The translations under genes were made by a program, and so were the position numbers. Positions 9,877 to 20,131 of a DNA stretch of 64,000 nucleotides are shown here, one piece after another. The first letter of the stretch is position 1; each line of letters opens with the position of its first letter. The notes under the pieces were generated by a model that was given only the letters and a program-made list of their open reading frames with translations, was not told where the DNA came from and searched no databases. This DNA is from Aspergillus flavus (lineage: Eukaryota; Ascomycota; Eurotiomycetes; Eurotiales; Aspergillaceae): assembly GCF_009017415.1 (NCBI RefSeq), contig NC_092403.1, positions 2,480,001 to 2,544,000 of the forward strand. The letters run 5' to 3'.

Positions 9877-12369
9877 ATGATGGATACTCTATCCCACAAA
9901 TGCCAATTGATAGCTGTTAAGTCCAGACACTCTTCGACTGACAGCATGCCATGTCCTCTGTGTGCATGCATGCGGGTAGTTCCATGGTTAAGGAAAAAGG
10001 ACCGCGTTAGAGCGCAAAAAGTAAGACTGATGCTCTTCCATGATGAGTGTACCGAGTGCACAGGGCGATCTGACGAAGGCTTCTGCCATGTGTGCAAAAA
10101 CATGAGACTCGGACACATTCTCGGATGTCTGCTACTACGTGGGCTATTACACAAGGTGGACAATCACCGTTTACACGATATTGTTGTACGCTTTGGAACC
10201 TTGCGCGAGCTCCGTCAAAGGTCGAAGACTTGTGTTCTCTGCCAACGATGGATGCAGGTGGTGGAGTCAATTCCAGGTGATAGTGAAGAGGGCGGCGATG
10301 TTACCTTAACTTTGCAAGGCCGTTTGGATGTCGTCGATGTCTCCAATAATAAAGGTATGATAAGGAGGGCTATTCCCTTACTCACATTCAGGGCATTTTC
10401 TAACCGGCAGCGTCTGCCTACTTCCAACAGGATCATTGGGCGACAAATCCATCCAGATGATTGTACATCAAGACAGACCGGATCTAATCAGGACCCGAGA
10501 TTTTCTAAAGTACTTATAGACTGGGGGGATGTCGCTTCTTGGCTTCACAAGTGTGACACTGAGCACGGAGACAAATGTGGCCTACGGTCAAGGCCCCAAC
10601 ATCCACCGGGGTTTCGATTAATCGATGTGACGAACAGTTGCGTTGTGACAGCTTCTCAATTCTGCAAGTATGCAGCGTTGAGCTATGTGTGGGGGGCGAA
10701 TGATAAGCCGTCTCTTGAGGCAACAACGCGAAACATACGAGATCTGGAAAAAAAAGGATTTTTCCACAAGGCTTGCATCCCTGCAACCATTCGGGATGCA
10801 ATGATGGCTTGCGCTAAGATGGGAATCCAATATCTCTGGGTTGACAGATTATGCATTATACAGGATCATGTCCACGAGAAGGGTATACAGATCAATGCCA
10901 TGGGCACTATCTATACCAATTCCTATGTCACACTTGTCGGATTGGAAGGTCATGATGCGAATCATGGCCTTCCAGGAGTTTTTGAAGAGGAACCACCTCG
11001 TCGACAGGTCCTCCGAGTAGAGGATATCGTTTTGACCGGGTTATACGATCATCGCAGATATGAAAAGCTTGTTGGAAGGTCAGCGTGGGATAGCAGGGGC
11101 TGGACTTACCAGGAAGCTTTACTTTCTAGGAGACTACTGCTCTTTTCACATTCGGGACCCTTTTTTGAGTGTAGTCAAGATGATGGTCTATGTGGCGAAC
11201 CGAACAGTATGGATCGCTATCATAGAATTCCCCTCTTCGGCGCTCGTATGGACCCGCCTGGTGAGGAGTATTGGCCATCGCAAACTTTCTCAGACCTGCT
11301 AGAGGGGTACACGAAGCGAGCCTTTTCCCATGAATCAGACATTCTGCGAGCGATTTCTGAAATCCTAAACTCGTTTTACGAAAGTCACCACTACTTCGGC
11401 CTCCCGTTTTCCGTATTTGACAACGCTATTCTGTGGAATGCAGCAGACACGACATACTCCACAAGAAATCCAACTAGTGGCGACGTTTTCCCCTCATGGT
11501 CATGGGTCTCGGTCAAAGGCGGTATCACAACCTATAATTTGCCTCTTCAAACCCTAGCAGTCTGGGCTGTCGCGTCTACGGATTCTGATTTCCTTCCGCA
11601 GCCATTGAAAGTCATCGCACCTTGGGAAAGACCGCTAGCTAATGAAAGGCAATCTTATGAGTTGATGCCAGATCATTCTGCGCTGCTTATACTGGCCTGG
11701 AAGGAGGGTTGCTTCTCAGGGAAGCTTCCAGAGGAACTGAAACCTGCAGCAAGTTGGTCGAAAATTGAAAGATTAGCACAAAAACGATGGGGAGCCAACG
11801 GTCAACATCGCATGATCCAAGACGCCCTTGGAGTGGGTGAAAGCATCGATTACAGCGACAAATTCCCACCTGAGCACATATCATTGTCGCGCTCGCGCCC
11901 TGGTGGACTTATGGTGTATACCCAATCGGTCCGGGTTCGCGTAGTGCCTCCTCAAAATCTATCTGGGAGGTTTGATGAGCACATTAAACTTTATGCCGAA
12001 GCCGGTGAAGTTGTGGCATGTGTAAGTGATGGAAGCGTGAATAAGGACTGGTTTCTTGCAACATATAGTGGTCGGACAAGCGGCACTTATGTAGATCTCC
12101 TCGCTCTCTCCCTTGAGCTCACTCCAGTTCTCTGCTTCGGCAGTGGATCATTCAGAGGTATGACCCAGCCCATCAACAAGATGGTATACAAAGACCGACA
12201 GGGACGTCCTCTGGGCAAATATTCCATAGGCCGAAAGAAGGTACCTATTGTTAATTTGATGGTTGTTGACACCCAGGATGGCGTGAGTAGGCGGGTGGCA
12301 CTCGCCGAAACCTATCTCAAGACATGGGTTAAGGCGGAACGGAAACTCGCCACGTTTGTTCTAGTGTAA
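9877..12369 (+). CDS. HET-domain protein (heterokaryon incompatibility type)
   Basis: Intronless, 830 aa from 9877; an ATG at 9811 would add 22 residues but sits too close to the TATA box. The N-terminal 100 residues are Cys-rich (CPLCACM, CTECTGR, CHVC), resembling a small zinc-binding knuckle. The HET core is at about residues 265-400: YAALSYVWG, then IPATIRDAM, YLWVDRLCIIQD, and IYTNSYVTLV. The usual GWTYQE motif follows (about 410), and then a long C-terminal region of no recognised domain. HET proteins trigger cell death or growth arrest when incompatible strains fuse; their partner here is unknown. The gene sits just left of the secondary-metabolite cluster and may mark its border. Confidence 0.88.
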   Translation: MMDTLSHKCQLIAVKSRHSSTDSMPCPLCACMRVVPWLRKKDRVRAQKVRLMLFHDECTECTGRSDEGFCHVCKNMRLGHILGCLLLRGLLHKVDNHRLHDIVVRFGTLRELRQRSKTCVLCQRWMQVVESIPGDSEEGGDVTLTLQGRLDVVDVSNNKGMIRRAIPLLTFRAFSNRQRLPTSNRIIGRQIHPDDCTSRQTGSNQDPRFSKVLIDWGDVASWLHKCDTEHGDKCGLRSRPQHPPGFRLIDVTNSCVVTASQFCKYAALSYVWGANDKPSLEATTRNIRDLEKKGFFHKACIPATIRDAMMACAKMGIQYLWVDRLCIIQDHVHEKGIQINAMGTIYTNSYVTLVGLEGHDANHGLPGVFEEEPPRRQVLRVEDIVLTGLYDHRRYEKLVGRSAWDSRGWTYQEALLSRRLLLFSHSGPFFECSQDDGLCGEPNSMDRYHRIPLFGARMDPPGEEYWPSQTFSDLLEGYTKRAFSHESDILRAISEILNSFYESHHYFGLPFSVFDNAILWNAADTTYSTRNPTSGDVFPSWSWVSVKGGITTYNLPLQTLAVWAVASTDSDFLPQPLKVIAPWERPLANERQSYELMPDHSALLILAWKEGCFSGKLPEELKPAASWSKIERLAQKRWGANGQHRMIQDALGVGESIDYSDKFPPEHISLSRSRPGGLMVYTQSVRVRVVPPQNLSGRFDEHIKLYAEAGEVVACVSDGSVNKDWFLATYSGRTSGTYVDLLALSLELTPVLCFGSGSFRGMTQPINKMVYKDRQGRPLGKYSIGRKKVPIVNLMVVDTQDGVSRRVALAETYLKTWVKAERKLATFVLV

Positions 12370-13588
12370 CGGAAGTCTGCATTAGCGATAATGTTATAAC
12401 TTTCTCGGATTCTCGAAAAGTGTATTGAGAAATCTCATGTCTACCCTGTATGCGTATCCATATGACGATTGGAACTGGGGTTGTCCAGAGATCCCGGATT
12501 CTACATTTCAGACACTTTTGGTCGATCGCACTGACTTTCCTTCCAGCCCTGTACATTGTGCAATACGTAGCTGCCGTAGATTACACTTGATAGACCCTAT
12601 TGATGCTGCACTCTTGCAATTCAAAAGCTGAGCTTTCCAGTTAGACAGTGTCTGTAGCTTACATCCTTGGGGTGACGTACATAGTCATGACACGCTAAAT
12701 GGGATCGTTTCAGACCCATGGCTATGAAGTTATCCGTAACCTATCATTGTTCAAGATATTCAAAAAGACTTCTCGAGGGGGTTGCGTTGTTGTTTCCTTT
12801 ACGACTCATTTGTTGCCAAAGGGTGCCGTTCACTACCTTTCAAATGACCATGCTTTTTATTGAATACAAACTCGGTCAAACATAGTATAATGCTGCCTCC
12901 GCTCATTGTCAGATGGAGATGACTTTCTTCTGTCAGAATCATGTACCGTCTCTCTATGGTAATCCATTATCCAGTTTGGGTATTTCAAACTCTATGGCTA
13001 TGCAGTATATTTGATATCAGACATCAATAACTCCGTACCGGAGAGGGAGCTTTCCACCTGATATGTATGAGAGTTGATTGGGAAGTCATGTTCAGACTGG
13101 TAACAAAAGATACGAATTAATGTCCAGCTTGAATTCATAATTCATCTATCTCGGAATAACTAAGTTGTCACTTGTTGATGTGTGTATGTATCCTTACTTA
13201 GGTGACAAGCCTTCTACGCTGTATAGCAGACCTTCCATTAGATCGACGATAACAAAGGATTTAAAAAAAAGAAAAAAAATTAATTTCATTGTTCATTTTT
13301 GCTGAGACTAAGTGGGACTATACTAGTCGCAAGGGGCTCTGGGAAAGGCACCTCGAGATAAGCTGTGGTGGGATAGAGTCCATGCAAGGGGAAGATTACG
13401 TTAGCCAACCAAAGTATTGCTGTCGATGGTATGGTCTTGGCTCAGCTGAACGTGTGGAAAGACGCGAGGGATAGAGTAAGAAACACGCAGCCAGCAAGGG
13501 TAAATGCCAAATATGAATGGAGTCCAGCAGTCGTTGATATCATGGTTTGTGGCTCTTAGGGATGGATACAAATGCACCGAATGACATT
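12370..13588. other. intergenic; left border of the biosynthetic cluster
   Basis: 1.2 kb with no convincing gene; short frames at 12425-12631 and 13289-13474 lack family features. An A-rich run lies at 13262-13280. Both flanking genes end here (convergent). Confidence 0.5.
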
Positions 13589-14724
13589 TTAGGCAGCGAC
13601 CTCTTTAGTTACATTATTTTGTATCTTCGTCTGTATCTCGGCCTTGTATCTCTCGGCCCTGGCAAAGGTCTCCTTGTACGACAACGACACCACCTCTTGA
13701 ACCGTTGCAGGGAGGTATTTACCAGGCTCACCGTCTTTCTGGAATCCAGGCAAGCATTTGCATACATACTTTGGATTCCCGGTGAGGAAGAAGGGGATGG
13801 AGTAGCGATCATTCCCCGAGTCGTTGATGACTCTATGCAAGTTGGATTTATACGTGTCGTTGGTCATGCGTGAAAATAAATTCCCCAAGTTGACCACGTA
13901 CGCCCCAGGGATTGGCTGAACCTATATGCATAGTATCAGTATTGTGGAGTTGTTGCTAGGTAAGGAGGAATATACGTCGATCCACTCGTTGGTTGGCACG
14001 TCTAATACCTGGAGGCCGCTCACTTCATCTTGTAGCAGAAGTGTAATGCAACTAAAGTCGGTATGAGCACCGATCCCCCGCAGCCTCTCTCCCATCTGCT
14101 TGGGTGGCGGTGGATAATGCAGGTATCGCAGTGTTGCTACCGCTCCATCAGTGAGAGGATCAAAGTATGCTTCGTCGTGGTTCAATGTGAGTGCCAGAAC
14201 AGCCATGATATCCTTCGCAAGGTCGAAGACGGCATGATAATATTCCATCGTGCTTTTCTGGAACTCCTCAGGGTCAGGAATTGTATCGGGCCATTGGTTG
14301 GGGCCACTGTTTAGCAGGCCCTCGAGGAAGTAAGGGTGATCCGTAGGGATCTCCCGGCCAATGTACAAGCCTTCCTTTAGATCTGGGCTGGCACCGGCCT
14401 CATTCATCTGTGATTGAAGGAGCTCATACCCGCGGTTGAAGGTGTTCTTCTCTACTAACGTCAGTGCTAGTTTTATTGCAGGTTGAGTCAATACATACTT
14501 TTGTCGATTTTCAATTTTTCTTCGAGTGGGAGGCGGAAGAAACGCTTGGAACAATTCATTGCGCGGTGTTGCAGTTCCAGCGGAATGCGATGGCCAGTGA
14601 TCTGGAAGAAGCCATTGTGCAAACAGCTTTCACGGACCTGTTCCACTAGCTGGGCCTTGGCCTTGGGGTTCTCACCATAGAATGCAGAGAAATCGAGGAT
14701 GGGGAGTCCCTGTGTCGCAGGCAT
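13589..14724 (-). CDS. 2-oxoglutarate/Fe(II)-dependent oxygenase (isopenicillin-N-synthase-like), cluster tailoring enzyme
   Basis: Non-haem iron oxygenase that would hydroxylate, desaturate or cyclise the cluster product using O2 and 2-oxoglutarate. Exons are 14499..14724, 13976..14451 and 13589..13921 (344 aa). The introns are about 47 nt (GTATGT) and 54 nt (GTATAT..TATAG). The first acceptor could be 3 nt earlier. The DIOX_N domain occupies residues 5-110 (GLPILDFSAF, GFFQITGHRIP, GPNQWPD at about 145). In the catalytic half, the iron ligands are HTD in GIGAHTDFSCITLL and the distal His in SNLHRVIN; 2-oxoglutarate binds at RYSIPFF (R-x-S). All key residues are present and the length is normal. 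It is transcribed away from the NRPS over a shared 553-bp promoter, which suggests co-regulation. Confidence 0.9.
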
Positions 14725-15277
14725 GATGGGTAATACGTATGATAGATAACCTTCCGCGTCTAAGATTGAACTTGTCTTGTTAAACGTCTGGTACGGGATT
14801 TATAATCTCGGAAGGCTTGGCGAAATGGCTATTTTTATATAAAATGGGTCAAGCATAAAGCCTCTTCTCCTGTGATGGTATGTACGGGAGCACCAAATGA
14901 GCCACGACGCGGTTTCAATTTACTGGCCCACTCATCTCGTTCGGCATTCCATAGAACCTATTTGAGTGGTCCAAAAGCACCAGGTAAACGTAATAAATGA
15001 GGCAACTCGGACTGAATATGCGCGCTGACTGCACGACGCTCAGTAACTAAGCATGCGGGATGGAAGGATCGGCATGGGTCCAAACACCAAGGGAGCGGAA
15101 TGCATCGTCAATTTCACCCAGGTTTGATTGAGTTCAAAGCTTTGTGAAAGGGCAGCCGTTTGATAACATCCATCCTTTTCTAGTACTTATTCGCACGGCA
15201 GTAAGCTATCTGGCACTACTGGTGTTGTCAACAAGAGCCTTAATTAAGAACATTCCTTAACCAGTCCGCTTTCGACG
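14725..15277. promoter_or_regulatory. bidirectional promoter between oxygenase 1 and the NRPS
   Basis: 553 bp separating two divergent starts. On the oxygenase side a TATATAAAA element lies at about 14834-14842 on the minus strand, about 110 nt from its ATG. On the NRPS side the palindrome CTTAATTAAG lies at 15239-15248, about 30 nt before the ATG at 15278; no clear TATA is seen. Several CGG triplets occur, but I could not define a shared operator. Confidence 0.5.
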
Positions 15278-18200
15278 ATGGGTAGAGCTGGTAACTTTGC
15301 GCAGCCATGTTTCTTTCCGCCACTTATCGCTCAGTTTGGCCGACAATCAGGAGGATCTGAGGTGGTCGAGCGGCGAGAATCTGTCACTGTACCACTGAAA
15401 GAGCTAGATATACAGTTGCTAACTTGCTGGCTTCACTCGGAAACTGTCGACCTTTTATCTCTGCTCAGAACGGCCTGGTCAGTGGTGTTGCGGACCTATA
15501 CGGCCGGAGATCACATTGGCTTCGGTTTAGTGGATCTTGAAAACCAAAAGATACCAGCAAGTGACTGGTCCGACTTGAGAGAACAGATTGCTGTGTACGA
15601 ATCTACAATCAATAGCTTGACAGTAATCCGCGAGCTTCTCCACGATGGCAAACAGTCCAGCAAGTCTGAGGGCTCTGAATCTAGCGACACGGCCAATAAT
15701 ACTCTGCACACGTCTAGCTGGCCGTTTAACTCAATTGTCTGTATAGATCGTAATGATGCTCGAAAAGGAAGTGAATTCGTGCGGATGTCACTGTCCGATA
15801 TGTGCAGGGAGGCATTGAACGAAGTACATACACCTTACAATTTCTGTTGCCAACGGAATACATCCGTCACGCTACTATACTCGCCACACGTTGCTAATGC
15901 TGCCTCATCACGTATAGTTTCAAATTATCGTCCGCATCCGTCGCGATGAACTTACCGGTTTACTCACAACCATCATCGATTATACGACCACGGTCCTCTC
16001 CTACGAGCAAGCGCGGGCCGTGGCAGGAACTCTGAACAAAACGATATCAGAAGTCGTTCAGCACACGAATCAAACAGTGGCAACCCTGGACATCTGCACT
16101 GATTTCGACATTCAGCAAATGATCAAATGGAATACACCCCCTTTGAGCATGCCTCGCCTGGAACAGTGTGCATTCCAACTCATTTCCCAACGGTGCGTTG
16201 AGCAGCCCGGTGCAACGGCAGTTTCAGCATGGGACGGTGAAATGACCTATGGAGAGCTAGACCGGCGGTCCACCGCACTCGCTGTTCAATTAGCTGAGGT
16301 CGGAGTGGGCTCTGGAGTCTTTGTTCCTCTCTTTTTTGAGAAGTCCAAATGGGCGGTGGTAGCGCTTCTCGGAGTGATCAAGGCAGGGGGGGCTTTTATT
16401 CTGATCGATATCTCCTACCCACTGAAACGCATTCGCACCATCTGCCAGTCTGTGTCTGCAGAGGTTGCAGTTGCTTCCCCACAGCATCAACTCCTGGGAC
16501 AGGAAATCGTACGGTTGGTCGTGGCAATTGGAGATGACTGCCCAGAAACCCCCAGCCTTCCTGCTTCTCCCAAACTATCCCCAATACACTCTGGCACGCC
16601 TGAAAGTCCGCTCTACGTCGTTTTCACATCTGGTAGTACGGGCGATCCTAAGGGTGTGATTATAGACAATGTCTCGTTCTGCTCAATATATGAGACGGTT
16701 TCCCGCGCGTTCTCATTTAGCCCTTCAACTCGACTGCTGCAATTTGCTTCACATGCCTTCACTTTATGCAGCCGAGAGATACTGCTAATCCTAATGGCTG
16801 GCGGTTGTTTATGTATTCCATCCGAGGTGGATCGTGTAAACGATCTTGCAGGCTTTTTGTGTCGCCATCGGGTTAACTTTGCTACCTTAACTCCATCCGT
16901 GGCAGGTACTATCTCTCCCTCCTCTGTTCCATCTCTCCAGACATTGCTTTTGGGAGGTGAGGCCGTAAAGCCAGCTCACATTGCTACATGGGCTGGTAAG
17001 GTCCACCTGATGATTGGGTATGGGGCGAGTGAAATCGCAGGCACAGCCATCGTGGGGTCTAATCTTCAGTTGGATAACGATCCCCGTAATGTGGGTTTCG
17101 CCTGTGGTGCAGGTCTGTGGGTCGTGGATGCTGATAGTCTTGATAAACTTGCGCCAGTTGGGGCAGTCGGGGAACTTATATTGCAGAGTCATGGGCTCGC
17201 AAGTCGCTATTTGAACGGTAATGAGCAAGTTAATCAACCGTTCTTTCACGAGGCAAAATGGCAGAAACGATTGCCCATGGAAGCCCGGATCGCACGTCTA
17301 TACCGGACTGGGGACATGTTCCGGTACAACATGGACGGGTCTTTGTACTACGTGGAGAGGAAGGACAACCAAGTGAAGGTAAACGGCCAGCGGATAGAGC
17401 TGGGGGATATTGAATCGCACATTACCGCCTCTTGCACAATGGTGCATAGTTCGGTTGTCCTGCTGCTCCAACCTGATCAGCAAGCTACCAGGTCATTTCT
17501 AGTCGCCTTTCTCTGTCCTAAGGAACCTCCACGTTGGGGCACAACCACAAACAGCCCTTTAGCAATTGTCGAAACCCCAAGTAGTCAATTCTATCTTGAC
17601 ATTGAAAGGCTTTCCCGAGAGCTGCAGGAGTCTCTTCCATCCTACATGATTCCATCGATCTTCGTTCCCCTTTCTTCTATTCCCCTAACGCTGACAGGAA
17701 AGGCCAATCGTCGTCTCTTATTGGAAACAGTGGCGAGATGGCCAGAGGACAGATTTGGTACATATCGTTGTGGGAGTCAATCTTCGTCTACATATAAGGC
17801 CCCTGTTAATCAACGAGATGATCAGATTCGTCGCCTAGTTGCTACTGCCCTAAAGAAAAAGCCGGAGGCCATTTCGATGGGCAGCAGCTTCTTGGCCCTC
17901 GGTGGAGACTCCATTTCCGCCATGCGCCTGGTCACGCTAGCGAAGCAAGAGGGGCTATATCTCACTGTTGGTGATATCTTCAATCACCCGATCTTGTCAG
18001 ACCTGGCGAGAGTTGCGCGAGAGGGCGCCATCGAGGAGTTGCAGCCCAGAAAGCTCAAATTCAAAGGGCTCAACTCTTACGATGGACTCCTCCGACGGTT
18101 AGCCCCGGACATAGCTGATAATATCCATGAAATAATCCCCACAACTGCATACCAAAGGATGACCCTGGCTGAACTACGTCCCAGATACTTGCGCATCGCT

Positions 18201-19388
18201 CTGCCTAGTAATGTGGACCGGGACAGACTTCTCAGCGCATGTCAGCAGCTACTAGAGAGACATGCCATCCTACGCACCATTTTCGAAATCGACAATGAAA
18301 CTAATGCCTCTCAGGGCGAGGTGGTGCAGGTCATACTCCGCCCATACAAACTTAAATTTGTTGAATATCATGGTATTGATGACCTGGATCAGCATTGTCT
18401 AAATGAGTCACTCATGAGCCCTTCCTCGACTGGAGGAGGACTGCAATTCCAGGCACAACTGCTCACCATGCGGGACTCACGCCTTTTCCTGGTGCTTCGC
18501 TTTATTCATGCCCAGTATGATGGCATAAGCCTCCCGATTATGAGTCAAGATATCTCCGCGGCTTATAACCGTGTTTCCCCTGACCCAACTGCGCCATTCT
18601 CCGACCACGTTCACGCTGTATGGGCTAATCACAACGATGAAGGCCTTGAAGCCTGGAGGAGCATTCTCAAAGGGTCAGAGATGACCGCTCTGAAGCCAAA
18701 GCAGATGGCCACCACGCATGTGGAGAAGCCTGTACATGAAGCACGTCCAGTCAAGGTGATAAAACGGACACGACTAATATCTCCTCCCGAGAATATCACG
18801 ATGGCGTCCTTAGTGAAAGCCGCTTGGGCACTGACATTTGCAAAGTTTGTCTCCGCGAGAGATCCTATCACCTTTTGTGCTGAGGCTGTCGCCAAAGACA
18901 TCGTATTTGGCCAGGTTGTCCATGGCCGAGGTCTAGGCATTACCCACGAGAACCGTATCCTCGGGCCATGTGTGAACACCGTCCCTGTCCGCGTCGGCCT
19001 TTCCAAGTATACCAACAACCATGACTTGCTGCACCATGTTCAACAGCAACACCTCGCCACAATGCCATTCGAAAACATCGGTCTGGATGATATCATCCGG
19101 GACTGTACGGACTGGAAGCCCGGAACTAAATTCGGCAGCGTTCTGCGGTTCCAAAATTTCGATGCGAATCTATCATGTGTTTTTGATGGAGTTGCCTATG
19201 ACGCTTCTGTTTATCATCTTCCAAACCAGCCATCGGAGAAGATTCATGTGATCATCATGCCCTCTGAGAATGATATGCGAATTATCATGAATGGGTATGA
19301 TCATGTTGTCGGTCAGAAAGAGGTGGAGGATCTGGTAGATAGCTTCTGCGCCGCAATTGAAGATCTGGCTAGGACACCTACGAAGTGA
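15278..19388 (+). CDS. single-module non-ribosomal peptide synthetase, (half C)-A-T-C
   Basis: Activates one carboxylic monomer as an acyl-AMP, loads it on its own carrier and passes it on by a terminal condensation domain. Exons are 15278..15865 and 15918..19388 (1352 aa). The 52-nt intron (GTCACG donor, GCTAAT branch, TATAG) joins the frames inside the first domain. Residues 25-240 match only the second half of a C domain. A domain about 270-800: FTSGSTGDPKG (432), GYGASE (563), YRTGD, QVKVNGQRIELGDIE; the position normally Asp (FDxS) is Thr478. T domain: LGGDS, Ser861. C-terminal C domain about 935-1350 with IHAQYDG, catalytic His1060 and Asp1063 kept. No TE or R domain, so release must use the last C domain (cyclisation, or transfer to an amine or alcohol). 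It ends convergently with the PKS-NRPS; no known synthetase could be assigned. Confidence 0.93.
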
Positions 19389-20131
19389 TACCATTACAAA
19401 AGTTGTTTTGGTTTTGGGTGGGGGCTGTGGGGGATCGCAGATGGCCTCTGGAATATATATCTTCCGCCCGAAGATTATGTATGAATTTTTAAGGCTGAAC
19501 CTCGGTTACAGTCCCAGTCGAAAGCTGTCAGCTTTACACTTACAACTCGATGTCTTAATGTTTTAACTGCAGTTTTTTTTTAGGAGCTTTCTATACTATT
19601 TTGATTAATTGCAGTATCAATTCATATTTAAAAATTGTATTTCTTAATCATATTACGAAATTCATGAAGCCATGTTAAAGTCATGTATGGAAGAAAGATA
19701 GAATACAGAAACCTGACTTGAATTAGAGTATATATATATTTGAATCAAGTAACCGAGCTACAAAAGTTTCATACACAAAAGATTATTCCAAAATACCACG
19801 AGAATATATATACATTAGTGAATGAATAGATCCCGAGATGTTAATCTTTAAACTATTTAAGTTGCTATCACCAAATAACAAATAGTTTAAAGCGAGCGAA
19901 CTAAAAACCTCATGTATTGGTAAAACAGGCATGGAATACATATTGGCAGTGGATTCCGGCTGGCGTAAGTAGCCCGGAACATGGGTTCTTCCGGCCGCTA
20001 AGCGGCCCCACAACAGCTCTGTGTTTATTTTTAGCTGGTTTTAAGCCATCATCAATTCAAGCATTCACGATCAAGACCATCAATAGACCGTCGACAATTT
20101 TTATAGTATTCACCCCCGAACTGTCTTCTTA
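19389..20131. other. convergent intergenic region between the two megasynthases
   Basis: Strongly AT-rich 743 bp holding both 3' ends. T-rich at 19571-19582, with TATATATAT at 19731-19739 and 19806-19813. No gene seen. Confidence 0.5.

Noticed and set aside
12425..13474. Two short plus-strand genes left of oxygenase 1
   Set aside because: Under 70 codons, no recognisable features and no promoter evidence.
15866..15917. A frameshift splitting the NRPS into two genes
   Set aside because: A 52-nt intron with a branch-like GCTAAT and TATAG acceptor joins the two frames in phase and restores the expected C-domain ending.
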